From contig NC_030683.2 in the NCBI RefSeq assembly GCF_000004195.4, positions 70,527,764 to 70,591,763 of the forward strand: a stretch of DNA of 64,000 nt. The letters run 5' to 3'. The position numbers were made by a program, and so were the translations under genes. How positions within the stretch are numbered: position 1 is the stretch's first letter; the number at the start of each line of letters is the position of its first letter. The notes under the pieces were generated by a model that was given only the letters and a program-made list of their open reading frames with translations, was not told the DNA's origin and did not search any database. Positions 33,654 through 43,985 of this stretch are shown here, one piece after another. The DNA comes from Xenopus tropicalis. Its lineage: Eukaryota > Chordata > Amphibia > Anura > Pipidae.

Positions 33654-33797
33654 TTTTATTAAGTTAACACATGATACAGAGAGCCTAACGCGTTTCGTAC
33701 CTCATGGTACTTAATCATAGGCCTATGAGCCTATGATTAAGTACCATGAGGTACGAAACGCGTTAGGCTCTCTGTATCATGTGTTAACTTAATAAAA
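33654..33797. repeat. Near-perfect palindrome, 69-nt arms, PLE-derived
   Basis: Arms 33654-33722 and 33729-33797 are inverse complements with a 6-nt centre (ctatga). The right arm contains a hammerhead-like motif and AATAAAAG, so the palindrome consists of two PLE terminal segments head to head. It directly abuts the broken CR1. Confidence 0.95.
33727..33770 (+). ncRNA. Hammerhead ribozyme-like motif (PLE type)
   Basis: Order: stem I strand GAGCCTA, core TGATTAA (consensus CTGATGA), stem II GTACC-ATGA-GGTAC, GAAAC, GCGT, stem I strand TAGGCTC. Both stems pair perfectly, but the core departs from consensus at two or more positions. Minimal type I hammerheads with a tiny stem III are known from Penelope-like elements. 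Confidence 0.6.
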
Positions 33798-34050
33798 GTT
33801 TTGTGATTTTACTTTTACCTCTCATGAACAATCGCTTTTCATTACTGATAATACCGGAGTGCCTGCCCTCTCTCTACATTTGCGACTTATCCATGATGGC
33901 TCCCTTTGGCTGAAGGTCTGGGGCATGAGCACCTGGGCCCACCTATACTACGGGTGAGATCTTTTTCTTTGAGCATATGTACTATCAGAATGTTATTTTG
34001 CTATGTTACTATGCTGACTGCCTTTTCACAATTTTGGGGGAATTAGCTAT
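33798..34050 (+). mobile_element. PLE 3' terminal region
   Basis: 'gttttgtgattttacttt' and 'ccggagtgcctgcc' continue from the palindrome and match the relic at 6775-6840, marking a PLE terminal repeat read on the plus strand. The downstream limit is uncertain. Confidence 0.5.
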
Positions 34051-34679
34051 GGTAGGCAGGTATGCAGAGGATCAGGAGCATAAGAGACAGGGACACTGCA
34101 TGTGACAATGTTTTTTCCTCAAAACATACATTTATTGGGGTAAACTCTTCCCAACATAAACATAATAGTCAGTTCATAAAGAGTTAATCAGACATGGTTA
34201 TGAATTGTCCCTGCTTTAGGGCTCTCACCTTCCAGGGTAACTTTTACACTGGAAACTTTTTCCTGGGGCTTCTCACCATCCCCAATAGCTTTCACACATC
34301 CACGGTGACTCTCACACGCGTGATCACTCGGGCTACTCACTCAGCCCTGCTGTCTCTCCCCTCCTGGGATACCAGCTCACCAGCCTCTGGCACAATGTTC
34401 CAGCACTCAAACACGTGGTCACAGCTCTCTCTGCTCCTTGCAGTGGCAGGCAGCACCCCAGCCCCTCTGGGAGTTCCTCACACAGTCAGGCAACCTTCCT
34501 GCCCTGTGCCCCGCTGAGACCTTTCTCTGTGGCTCCTGGCACTTCTCTGTGTGACTCCTCACTTAGTCATGGCTCCCTCTGCTCCTTCCAGTGACAGGTG
34601 GCACCCCAGCTCCTCTAGAAGTTCCTGACACAGTCAGGCAGCCTTCCTGCCCTGTGCCCCGCTCTGAGAGACCTTTCAG

Positions 34680-34807
34680 TTGGTACCTATGAATACGTGT
34701 GCAGTCACACAGAAACATGTTAGCTTTTTATCTTAAATAAAGCTTTTTTGAAATTGTATCCGCTGTCCTAGAGTCCGACAAGTGCATGCTGTTTTGTGCT
34801 GGCTATT
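34680..34807 (+). mobile_element. Short PLE terminal insertion with 10-bp duplication
   Basis: 128 bp flanked by GACCTTTCAG at 34670-34679 and 34808-34817. It contains a hammerhead-like motif and AATAAAGC (34735), like the other PLE termini in the window. Probably a heavily 5'-truncated PLE insertion. Confidence 0.7.
34686..34724 (+). ncRNA. Hammerhead-like motif, degenerate core
   Basis: CCTATGAATA (CTGATGA expected), stem II CGTGTG-CAGT-CACAC, then AGAAACATGT and TAGC. Stem II is intact; the core is altered, so activity is unlikely. Confidence 0.45.
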
Positions 34808-35219
34808 GACCTTTCAGCTTACAACTCTCTTTGCTCCTTGCAGTGGTAGGCAGCACCCCCAGCTCCTCTGGGAGTTCCTAACACAGGCAGCCTTCCTGCC
34901 CTGTGCCCTGCTCTGAGAGTTAACCCCTCTGAGTCCCCAACCTCAATCACCTCCAATGCTGTATAATCCCACAGCCCTTTAATTTGCTGCTCACCTGCAG
35001 CCTAATCAGGCAGCTACTTACAGCTGGTAAAATCAACATCCTAAATTGAAGCATAATAGAGGACCTAACCAATTAACCGTCCAATAACTCCAGGACTCAC
35101 CTATCCGGCTTTTCCTAATCCGCTCGCATGAATACAGCCTTAGCTGCTGCTTCTAAACCAGGCTTTTTTTTGGTGCTCATGTATCACACCTTTAACAATG
35201 TTTTTACTGCTAGTATCTC

Positions 35220-35221
<2 letters not shown>

Positions 35222-35271
<50 letters not shown>
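35222..35271. repeat. (AT)n(AC)n microsatellite
   Basis: About 18 AT units followed by about 6 AC units, at the 3' edge of an antisense PLE fragment. Confidence 0.95.
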
Positions 35272-35274
35272 ATT

Positions 35275-35935
35275 CCAATGTGTCTGCAGAACTCTCCCTT
35301 GTCTCTTCTCTGGGTGAATGGTGTCAAACCCTTGCCAGGGGTGAACCACATACAAAACAAAGTCTCCAGCAGTCCTTTCATATGCAAAAATCCATCTGCA
35401 TTGAAAAGATTAAAAGCCACAAACAAAAATACATGTGATGTTTCGGGACTCATGTACTTTTCTCAAACATCATATATACTCCCAAATTTAATCACACTTC
35501 TTATACCCATAACTTTATTTCCACGTATGGCACTACCTACCAGCTTTATCGAATAGTGTATCAATGTTCATCTAAAACTCACAGAGAAGTAAAATAACAC
35601 AATGAAACAAAATAACACAGATTTAATTTACAAGTATTACACAAAGCCATATAGATCATAATCACGATTAATGCCCCGGGGCTCTAATGTTCACAGAGTA
35701 TGGATCCAAAACACCTCACGTTTTTTCAATTATAATTCTCTATTACCTCCATGTCTAAGCACTGCAATTGATTCTATTGCAGCATATCGTAATTGAGAGG
35801 CACTATGTCCTTCTTGTTTAAAATTATGTGGAACAGGCAATTTAACTACTTTATTCCTGATTGTGGAGTGATGCTGGTGTGATCCCTAATTGGTTGTATT
35901 GTCTCTCCTACGTACATTAGTTCACAGAGTTTGGG
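35275..35935 (-). mobile_element. PLE fragment, antisense, GIY-YIG plus 3' end
   Basis: On the reverse strand, 35930-35690 reads as the C-terminal GIY-YIG endonuclease region (HHSTIRNKVV, HNFKQEGHSASQL, RHGGNRE, WIHTL), followed by a UTR and a degenerate hammerhead-like motif at 35432-35470 (GAAACATCAC). The 5' side is truncated at about 35935; RT is absent. One or more stops interrupt it. Confidence 0.75.
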
Positions 35936-36004
35936 AACTCTTTAGTTGTTTTTGGGATACAAATGCTCAAGCCCAAAGGTGTTTATAAATGTGCCCCATA
36001 GACC

Positions 36005-36130
36005 AGGACCGGAACTAGGGTTAGGCAGAAGAGGCAGCTGCCTAGGGCGCAATGATTGGGGGGTGCCAGGCAGGAGCCTCTCCTGCCTACCCCTAGTCTG
36101 TGCTGTGCTCTGGTTCCATTGTCCCCGCCG
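36005..36130. mobile_element. hAT-like repeat fragment
   Basis: 'ggcagaagaggcagctgcctagggcgc' (in parts) repeats the fragment at 7185-7215. A terminal repeat pair is not visible. Confidence 0.35.
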
Positions 36131-36164
36131 CTTGTCATTACGCGGCGGGGGTAATGAACTAATT

Positions 36165-36247
36165 AAAATGCAAAAAATTAGACGCAATAACATTTTTAAC
36201 GCATGTTATAAATAGCGCACGTTTTAACGCACTAAAGTGAATCAGCC
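36165..36247. mobile_element. Right end of a Harbinger-type MITE
   Basis: 'cataaatagcgca'-like text and the terminus 'gcactaaagtgaatcagccct' (split here as GCACTAAAGTGAATC / AGCCCT) match the right ends of the 31-kb, 47.5-kb and 62.7-kb elements. Left end missing. Confidence 0.6.
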
Positions 36248-36643
36248 CTCCTGTGTTTTATACTTCACCAAAAAACAAAAAAAATTGACATCACCCCTTA
36301 GGCTGCCCAATTGTAGCTAGCAGTGACTCAGTGCTGTCTATTATCAATCTATTTAGATAAAGCCCTGCAACCTTTTATTCCAAGTATCAGATCAATTCTA
36401 TAAAACAAAATGCATCTGATAAATATCTTACAGAGGTGTGAGGTCTGCGTTGTGCAGCCCCCCCAGCAATATTCATTTCCCCTCCACACAACTGGTCACT
36501 CACCTATAGCACAATGAGCACAGGAGCCACTTCCCTCCCCTCAAAATTCACCATAGGAATTGAAAAAGAAAACACAGAGACATGTTTATGGGAAACCTGT
36601 TTATCTCACAGGATTTATTAATGTTAATATCCAAAAGGGAATT

Positions 36644-36862
36644 ACCCACCCTGCCCGCCCACTCACCGACACACGCACCCACCCTGCCCGCCCACTCACC
36701 GACACACGCACCCACCCTGCCCGCCCACTCACCGACACACGCACCCACCCTGCCCGCCCACTCACCGACACACGCACCCACCCTGCCCGCCCACTCACCG
36801 ACACACGCACCCACCCTGCCCGCCCACTCACCGACACACGCACCCACCCTGCCCGCACTACC
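36644..36862. repeat. 33-bp minisatellite, about 6.5 copies
   Basis: Unit CACCCTGCCCGCCCACTCAC plus CGACACACGCACC; period 33 = 11 codons. Copies are identical to the eye. Because the period is a multiple of three and lacks stops, two + and two - frames are open (90-134 codons). These are repeat artefacts, not genes. Confidence 0.95.
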
Positions 36863-37292
36863 TCACAGCCCACTCACGGACAGACGAACACTTCCTCATT
36901 GTTATATATTTATTTTTATATAATAATAATGTTACCTATTGGATATAACTACACTGCTGCCTAGGAGATGGTCAGACCATTCAGATCTTCTCTTTGTTCC
37001 TGAAATATAAAAGAAAGAAGAAGTGTGATAAATGGATCTGTGAATCATTCTTCTTGGAATCAGACCTATAAGGGACAGGTTAAGGAATGGAAAGTGAGTA
37101 AGTCAAGATGGTGTATCTACAGGATAACGTGTTTGATAAGGTAAGGTGGTGTTAGTAGAATGGAGAGATTGTGTACAACAGAGTAGTTGTCTCCAGTGAA
37201 GGGTCCATAATTGCTGGACATTGTATATAGCTTGGCAGGGCAGTATCAATGCTGTAACTGTGGGATAGTGTTTATAGTAAGGAAGGCATAGT

Positions 37293-37467
37293 TGGGGTCA
37301 TTTATCAACACTGGGCACATTTTCCCATGGGCAGTAACCCATGGCAACCAATCAAAATGATGCATTAATTGTTTTACCTGCAGCTGGCTGAAAAAAGCCA
37401 ATCACTGATTGGTTACTATGGGTTACTGCCGACGGGCAAATTTGCCCAGTTTTGATAAATGACCCCC
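37293..37467. mobile_element. MITE with 3-bp duplication AGT
   Basis: 175 bp; ends TGGGGTCATTTATCAACACT and, inverted, AGTTTTGATAAATGACCCCC. Flanked by AGT at 37290-37292 and 37468-37470. A partial relative occurs at 38043-38100. Non-coding. Confidence 0.8.
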
Positions 37468-37470
37468 AGT

Positions 37471-38510
37471 GTGTAACAAAGGCAAATAGTATGGCAACTC
37501 TCACCTATATATATAAAAGGAAACAGTGACAGAAGTTGGATGCTATTCAGAGAGACAGAGAGGTGCTTTCTACAAAAGAAACCATTGAATTTAGTAAAGT
37601 GACAACATCCTCATCCAGTTCAGTGGCCTAAAGGCACAGTCAGTGACTCTCAAAATGTTAAGATTCATTTTTTGAAACATTCTTAGCTTTATATGCTACT
37701 GAGTGAACCCCTAAACTTTATTTCTATTGGCTGTTACACTAATATGTCAGTTACTGACATTCCTGTTATGCTTCATCAACAGTAACAATAATTTGTACAA
37801 CAAATGGCTTGGTTTTGAGTTGTGTAATGACCCTAGCAACCATTTGCTATTTTTATATAAATTCAAAGGTTAGGTTGGTAGTAGCAACAAATAAGCAGTT
37901 AGCTGATATCAGTCCTCTAACTGAGCATCACTTTAATTTCAGAACCACTCATTTAGATTAACCCTGTCCAATAGTAAAAAATATAATTAGGCCCTGTGTC
38001 AATAGTATTTAAAAGTGCCTGTTGGAGGCAGAAATGAGTTGGGCTTATTAATCAACACTGGGCACCTGGGCAGCAACCAGTCAGTGATTAGCTCTGTTTA
38101 GCCAGCTGATGGTAGAACTATGAAAGCTAAACTTTAAATGGCCACCTTTGTTTACTTTCCAGCATTGATAATTGCCTCTCCGCCATAGGAAATATTTAAT
38201 GCAGGGCAGGAAGATAGAAAAATGGCCCAAATGCACAATAAGATTTGTTATGGGTTTAATAGCATATAAGGAATGGGACACATGGCCAGTAAGTACTCAA
38301 GGGGCAACTAGGCCATAGGGCTGTATTACTGCATAATTGTAGAAAGTAGAATTTAAACATGGTTTAACCCTTTAAGTGCCAGCAGAATTTCACATTTCGG
38401 TTCCCCTCAGTGCCAGACATTTTGTAAATATTCTGTGCTCTCTCAATTTAGGGGCTTTTACTGGGGGAAGGGTTAAGTTTAGGTAGGCAAACTATATATT
38501 GTTTTTTTTC
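37471..38510. other. Non-coding stretch
   Basis: Only a partial MITE relic (38043-38100, 'ttaatcaacactgggcac') is recognisable. No gene seen. Confidence 0.4.
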
Positions 38511-38649
38511 AGGAGAACTTGAGCTTTCCACATCTGTTAAAAGTTAATCACATAATCAACTGGGTAACAGGGGAGATCACCTTTCGATCAACTCATAGTA
38601 TAGAGACTAAATTACCCAAGTTATCTTGAGATGAGCATTCAGGGAGGAT

Positions 38650-39345
38650 ACAGGTTAATTTCACTTTGCCATCCCAATATAAAGAGTTTGAGGATGTGTT
38701 TGATAAAAGAGAGGCAGATAAACTTCCTCCCCATCAGGCATACGATTGCCCTATAGATTTGATTTTGGGCTCAAAAATTCCTCATGGAAGAATTTTTAAT
38801 ATATCAGAACCTGAATAAATGGAGCTCAAAAAATACATTGATGAAAAACTTAAAAAGGAATTTATATGTCCCTCTTCCTTACCTGCAGGGGCTCCTATTT
38901 TCTTTGTTCAGAAAAAAGATGGCACTCTGCGTCCCTGTGTAGATTACCGGGAATTAAACAAGATAACCTGTACAAACAGATATCATCTACCACTCGTGTC
39001 CCAACTTATTGATCAATTAAATTCTGCTCGAGTTTTTACTAAGTTGGACCTTAGGGGGGCTTACAATTTAATTTGCATCCGAGAAGGGGACGAGTGGAAG
39101 ACTGCATTCCGTACTCGCTATGGGCAGTTTGAATATTTGGTCATGCCCTTTGGCCTAACTAACGCCCCCGTGTTAAGGATATTTTTCATGACCTCATTGA
39201 CCAATTTGTAAAAATCTATTTGGATGATATATTGATTTTCTCAGACGAACTTGAGCAGCATCAGCAGCACGTTGAGGAGGTATTGTCAAGACTGCGTAAG
39301 CACAACTTATACGCTAAGCTCGAAAAATGTCAATTCGAGTGATTG
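38650..39345 (+). pseudogene. Ty3/gypsy reverse transcriptase fragment
   Basis: A stop separates an N-terminal lead-in (GSKIPHGRIFNISEPE, stop at 38816-38818) from the block starting at 38819. Visible RT blocks: [53 protein letters not shown] frameshift comes at about 39170. The catalytic IYLDDILIFS follows near 39217-39246 in another frame. After EKCQFE the sequence jumps to integrase at about 39342. Not functional. Confidence 0.9.
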
Positions 39346-40015
39346 GGTTACATTCCTTCCTGCGGCAGAATTTGCGTACAATAACTCAGTTCTCTATACT
39401 ACTCAGATGACCCCGTTTTTTGCAAACACAGGCATCCATCCATCCCTGTTCACTGGAATGCCTAGTGCTTCTTTTGTGCCAGCAGTCCAAGAACGATTAA
39501 CAGCTCTCCATAACCTTTATACTACCTTGATTTCTACACTTAAGGAAGCTAACGCTCGTTCCAAAAGGTATGCTGACAAACGCAGAGGCAAGGAGATAGC
39601 TTTTGAAGTAGGGGACAAGGTTTGGTTGTCCACAAAAAACTTGAAGCTACATGTTCCTTCTGTGAAGCTGGGTCCTAAGTTTGTAGGACCTTTTGTAATT
39701 ATGAGGAAGATTAATGAAGTAGCTTACCGTCTGGAATTACCTGATTCTCTACGAGAACATCCTGTTTTTCATGTCAGCTTACTGAAACCCTGTGTTAAGG
39801 GACAATTTTCTCACCCAAATATGGCCCCCCTGCTTCAATTTTAGTTAATGGCGAGGAAGAGTTTGTGATTTTGGAAATATTGGATTCACGCATTTCTCGA
39901 GGTCATCTCCAGTACCTGGTTCATTGGTAAGGGTTTGGCCCAGAAGAAAAATTATGGGAACCGGCAGAGAACATACATGCCAATAAGTTGATTAAAGAGT
40001 TCCATCATTGATTTC
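39342..40015 (+). pseudogene. Ty3/gypsy integrase C-terminus and chromodomain
   Basis: The frame includes LPAAEFAYNNSVLYTTQMTP, YADKRRGKEIAFEVGDKVWL, the GPF motif LGPKFVGPFVI, and HPVFHVSLLKPC. After stops at 39842 and beyond, a chromodomain-like segment can still be read in short blocks (EFVILEILDSR, LQYLVHW, WEPAENIHANKL) to about 40010. The chromodomain puts it with the chromoviruses. It is joined to RT by a large deletion. Confidence 0.85.
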
Positions 40016-40086
40016 CTTATAAACCAAGACCTAAGACGTCCAGAGGCTGTCCTCGGGGGGGGGGGGGGGGGGGGGGTTGGGGATAA

Positions 40087-40650
40087 TGTTAGGATTGCGG
40101 GGTGAGTTGTTGGCTGGCTGGTGAGGAATGAGCTAACATGCACTGGGACGCAGCATAGGTTTCTTAAACCCCCTGTGTGCACTTCCCTTTGCCAGTTCAA
40201 TCAAATCTCTCACACAGCTAGTACCTACAAACTTTCAGCATTACCTGGGAGCTGAGCTGTGAGTGGTCGCAATAGTTTCAAAACGTTTGCCTAGCAGCTG
40301 CACCAAGGAGCTGTGTGTGTTGTTACAATTGTTTCCAAATCAGCCTAGCAGCTATCCTGCTGCCAAGGAGTCAGACTTGCTACTTTGTTTCGGGTCTCAA
40401 GCAAGGGGATCCAGTAATAGTGTAACTTTTGCCTTATAACAGTAAGTGTGTGTGTATAAGTGTAAGTATAAGTGTGTATTAGTGTGTTTGTGTGTGTATC
40501 TGGCACTAACCTGGGGTCAAGAAGCTGGAGATCGCAGGAGGGACACAGGAGATCACAGGCACAGCAAATGCAGTCAGGTCCAGTGTGTGGGTGGTGCAGG
40601 AAGTGAGGGAGAGCTCAGGAAGGGAGGGGGAGAGTAGCAAATGCCTGACA
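40087..40650 (+). mobile_element. Probable 3' LTR of the chromovirus
   Basis: Begins TGTTAGGATTGCG directly after the G tract and ends AATGCCTGACA. The first and last 7 bp form an imperfect inverted pair (TGTTAGG / CCTGACA). A (GT)-rich run lies at 40444-40500. No 5' partner is present to confirm it. Confidence 0.6.
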
Positions 40651-40794
40651 CGTAGAATCTATGTGTCACGCAAGGTACGAAATTGTTGCACAAGGTACAA
40701 AATTGTCGCAGAAAATACGCTCGGAGCATTCGTACATTAATAAATGTCCCCCAAAATACTAGTTGGTTATTCTTTTATTGTTTTTCTTTTTCAG

Positions 40795-41324
40795 GTTATT
40801 GTGTGACACAAAGGTAAAGGTTGTGACCGTAGTAAAGGTTTTTATGGATTGGCTTAAACAGGGTCACATGCAGCATGTAAAGCACCCAAAGCAAATGCTC
40901 TCCAGGATACTGGAAGTGACCCGCAGTGTTTTGGATTGGGAAGTTAAAGTCAATGCACTTGATCTTGCAGATGGACCAAACAATTGCTATTTGTAAATTG
41001 AGTAGTTGTTTATACACATTAGGAGGCATATGTATTATAGTGTGTAAGCCAACATCACCGGTGATCTTGCCCATAGCAACCAAACAACCAAACAGCTGGC
41101 TTACACACTATAATAAATATGTCCCTAGGTCGATATTGTAACAACAGCATTTACCTTATGACTGATGCAATACAAAAATGTGATGAAGCTGAACTCTTTC
41201 AGCTTCTACTGAGTAACTTCTGTGACTACAATAGGAATGTAGCATTAAAAACTTGGGCTATACTTTGTGATTTGAAGGCAAAGCTATGTGTAGGAGAGCA
41301 TGCAACAGAATGTGCTCTAATTTA
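40795..41324 (+). pseudogene. Two host-like exons, possibly BRAT1-like C-terminus
   Basis: A pyrimidine tract plus TTTTTCAG (to 40794) precedes an open segment reading CDTKVKVVTVVKVFMDWLKQ and LEVTRSVLDWEVKVNALDLAD. A second open segment at 41148-41324 (after ACAACAG) reads MTDAIQKCDEAELFQLLLSN, then FCDYNRNVALKTWAILCDLK. The segments join in frame if exon 1 ends at 40992 before GTAAAT. A 103-bp MITE fills most of the putative 155-bp intron. The helical pattern with D-Y/C-x-R-x-V-A-x-K resembles the HEAT-like C-terminal region of BRAT1 as I remember it; that name is tentative. It does not resemble any transposon protein I know. It could be a real gene part or a pseudogene. Confidence 0.45.
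41023..41125. mobile_element. 103-bp MITE, TAG duplication
   Basis: Ends GAGGCATATGTATTATAG and CTATAATAAATATGTCCC, extended inward by 'tgtgtaagcca' and its inverse. Flanked by TAG at 41020-41022 and 41126-41128. It sits between the two host-like exons. Confidence 0.85.
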
Positions 41325-41599
41325 AACCCTTTTAAAATGTTAGCACTTTCCTGCAGGTAATGGACACAGGGATCTGGACCCCCAGTATACAAAAGTCTTT
41401 ATATTTTAATTTGTCTCCAGGGCACATAACACTGGAGCTGAAAATGTTAACAGAATTTTTTAAACTGTAAAATTGTATTTTTTTAAGGCATTTTTTTTAT
41501 AATAATAACTTACATATAAATAAGACTGTACATGCTGTATATGTTGCAATAGCAGTCATGTTTGTTATACAACAATACAGCCTTTATGTCCCCAGTGGT

Positions 41600-41697
41600 T
41601 CATGTTATTGCCAGTGGGAAGGCATTTCAGGGAGATTAGTCGCCCGTGGTAGCAGTGATTTATCACGTTTGATTAATCTCCCTGTGGGACATTAGCC
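41600..41697. mobile_element. MITE fragment with GGGAGATTAGTCGCC motif
   Basis: 'cagggagattagtcgcc' and 'attaatctccctgtgggaca' are an inverse pair and resemble the ends of the MITE at 41923-42160. The outer left end is not clear. Confidence 0.5.
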
Positions 41698-41700
41698 TAA

Positions 41701-41872
41701 GTGTGAAGATACATGGAGCTAGTAGTAGCAGCTGCTTGTCACGGCTATAGAAATAGACATTTAATGATAATTGTCTCTATATGTGTTTAAGCAGAGGCAA
41801 TTCTTGGTATTGTCTATAGCAGGGTATTTTCTGAAATTTAGTAGCTGTGACAAGCTCCATGTGTCTTCACCC
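41701..41872. mobile_element. 172-bp MITE, TAA duplication
   Basis: Ends GTGTGAAGATACATGGAGCT and AGCTCCATGTGTCTTCACCC are inverted repeats. Flanks are TAA at 41698-41700 and 41873-41875. Harbinger-like. Confidence 0.85.
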
Positions 41873-41922
41873 TAAAAGCTTGATGAAAAAAACACAAATC
41901 TTCTTTAAGTTGTGTACTTTAA

Positions 41923-42160
41923 GGGCAGTGACACACGGGAGATTAGTCGCCATGCAACAAATCTTCGTTGTCACTGGGGACTAATCACCCTGCAATGCCA
42001 TCCCACCGGCTAGAATGTAAATTGCCGGTGGGATGGCATACGCGGCACCGTGATTTGCCTAAATCGCCCAAAGTTTCCTCTCAAGGCAGGTGGGATGGCA
42101 CTGCGGAGCGACAACAGAGATTTGTTGTGCCGCGGCTATTCTCCCCGTGTACCTCTGCCC
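41923..42160. mobile_element. MITE with GGGCAGTGACACACGG terminus
   Basis: 238 bp; left end GGGCAGTGACACACGGGAGA, right end TCTCCCCGTGTACCTCTGCCC. Flanks TAA (41920-41922) and TAG (42161-42163), one mismatch. A second inverted pair ('gccatcccaccgg' / 'ccggtgggatggc') lies inside. One of the commonest frog MITE types. Confidence 0.8.
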
Positions 42161-42163
42161 TAG

Positions 42164-42934
42164 GGATAACAGTGACAAAAGTGATAAGAAGTGATAACAC
42201 CGCAGCTTTAAATCTGATTTTGGTTTGCCCTATTGTTTCACCTGGCCACCCTACACAGACTCAGTCTGCTCTAGCTAAGCTAGCTATAAATGGAAGTATA
42301 CCAAAATGGATTCTCTGAAGTAAAGTATCTTTAATATGCTTCTTGCAAAAATTCTTGGGAATTTATTACAGTCTGGACATTCAACATCAACCTAAAAAAG
42401 GAAATTGAAAAATTACATTTAGTCAGAATATAACCTACAGTAGGCAATACTTTATTCACACACATGACTTTTGTTTTATTTAAAAAATACAGATACTAAG
42501 GGGGAAAACTTAGGACACTAAAAACACCAATAGGATAGTTATCCACCAACACAGATTTATGTCAGGTTAAAGGGAAGCCTATTTTAAAGTAAAATTGACA
42601 CCCAAGTACTTAAAAAATGGTATCTGTTATAAACTAACTAAATATTTTGGATGTCAATCATATATTTCCCTTCCAGCCTCCATGCCACTGGCACAGCGAT
42701 CACTGCCCGTACTGTACTTCCCCCTCCATCCTCACTTTCTGTAATATGTAGCCTGTACTTAGGTACAAGCTAAGGGACAAACAGATACAAACAGATAAGG
42801 TACAGGATAATGTGGATCAAAGTGACTTGATATAAATTAGGGTAAGTTACTGAAGTGTGAAGTGAATGGAATTCCATGTGATTAACTGGCCCAGTGTCTC
42901 TACAGATGTTGGTATTTCTGGCTGGGTGCAGGCA
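42164..42934. other. Non-coding stretch
   Basis: Nothing recognisable beyond a TTAAAGGGAAG at 42568, which could be a T2-like end without a partner. Confidence 0.35.
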
Positions 42935-43985
42935 GTTCTTAATCTATGTAATTTGACATAAATGCAAGGCCCAGGTTCAGTCCTTTCTCCAGAGAGTTGA
43001 AAGTTTTTATTAATTTGTACTCCCATACCTTCCTTTCATTCTCTGTTTTGAAGTTTTCCTTAAGGACCAAGATTCTTAAATCGTTTATGGAGTGGTGAGG
43101 GCTGTTAAAATGGTTCCCTACTGGTGTGTCCAGTTTTTTATTTGTTATGGTAAAGCGGTGGTGTGTATTCCTCTTTCTCAGGCTTTGGCCAGTCTCTCCT
43201 ATATACAGTCCTCCTGTTGGGCACCTAGTGCACTGTATTAAGTACACCATGTTGGAGGAAGTATGGTCGTACTGGCCATGGATGCTGTATTCCTCTAATG
43301 TGTCCGGAATCTGTATTTTGTCTGAATTACAGACGTGTGGGCAGGTTTTGCATTGTTTTTTGCCACAGGGATAGGTTCCATTTTTGTTGGGTTTGGTTAA
43401 GGCACTTCTTGTTATTAGTTTTTTTAGGTTTGGGGGCTGCCTGAATGCCAGAAGTGGTGGGTCTGGGAATATGTTTCGGAGCCTCTCATCCTTATGGAGT
43501 GTGCACTGTAGATCTTTAGCTATTTTTCTGAGGGTCTTTAGTTGGGGATTGTATGTGACTACTAGAGGAACTCTATTTGTTTCTGTTTTTTGTTTATATT
43601 GCAGAAGTTGACCTCTGGGAATTCTGGTGGCTGTATAGATGTTTTGATCCCCAATCCTTGGGTTGTAGCCCCTGTTAATGAAGTCTGCTTTAAGTGTTTT
43701 TAGGTGGTGGTCCCTTTCAGTAGTGTCAGAACATACATAGCCTGGCTGTAGATGATGGAGTGTTTGGTGTGGTCAGGGTGAAAGCTATCATACATAAGAT
43801 AAGATGGTTTATCCGTTGGCTTTCGATATATGTTGGTTTGTAAATTATTCTCTCTGATCAGAATGGTTGTATCTAAAAAGTGAATGTGAGTATGGGAGTA
43901 GTTCAGCTTTAAATTGATAGTTGGGTGAAAGTCATGAAATTGTTTGTGAAATTGAATTTCGCTGGTCATAGCGCTAGTCAAACGC
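42935..43985 (-). pseudogene. PLE RT C-terminus and GIY-YIG endonuclease, antisense
   Basis: Reverse strand: 43981-43700 reads the end of a Penelope-like RT domain (NYSHTHIHFLDTTI, IYRKPTDKPSYL, SFHPDHTKHSIIYSQA). It continues in a different frame through RIGDQNIYTATRIPRG and a Cys-rich block (CGKKQCKTCPHVCN) into the GIY-YIG domain (VYLIQCTRCPTGGLYIGETG, then PVGNHFNSPHHSINDLRI) ending at 42939. A frameshift near 43735 breaks it. It is 5'-truncated at 43985, where plus-strand PLE sequence begins. Confidence 0.88.

Larger units (their letters stand above)
34400..34960 (+). repeat. Three dispersed copies of an 85-bp unit
   Basis: A unit containing 'ggcagcaccccagc', 'ggagttcct' and 'cagccttcctgccctgtgcc' occurs at about 34432-34515, 34577-34665 and 34829-34913. 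The third copy is displaced by the PLE insertion at 34680-34807. 34050-34400 has no recognisable feature. Confidence 0.75.
38515..40650 (+). mobile_element. Ty3/gypsy chromovirus, internally deleted, with 3' LTR
   Basis: RT, then a junction to the C-terminal part of integrase, a chromodomain, a 22-G tract (40055-40076) at the polypurine-tract position, and a probable 3' LTR at 40087-40650. gag, protease, RNase H, the integrase core and the 5' LTR are missing. Confidence 0.85.

Noticed and set aside
36548..36964. ORFs on both strands with an 11-residue period (THPARPLTDTR and others)
   Set aside because: The 33-bp tandem repeat, period divisible by three, explains open frames on both strands.
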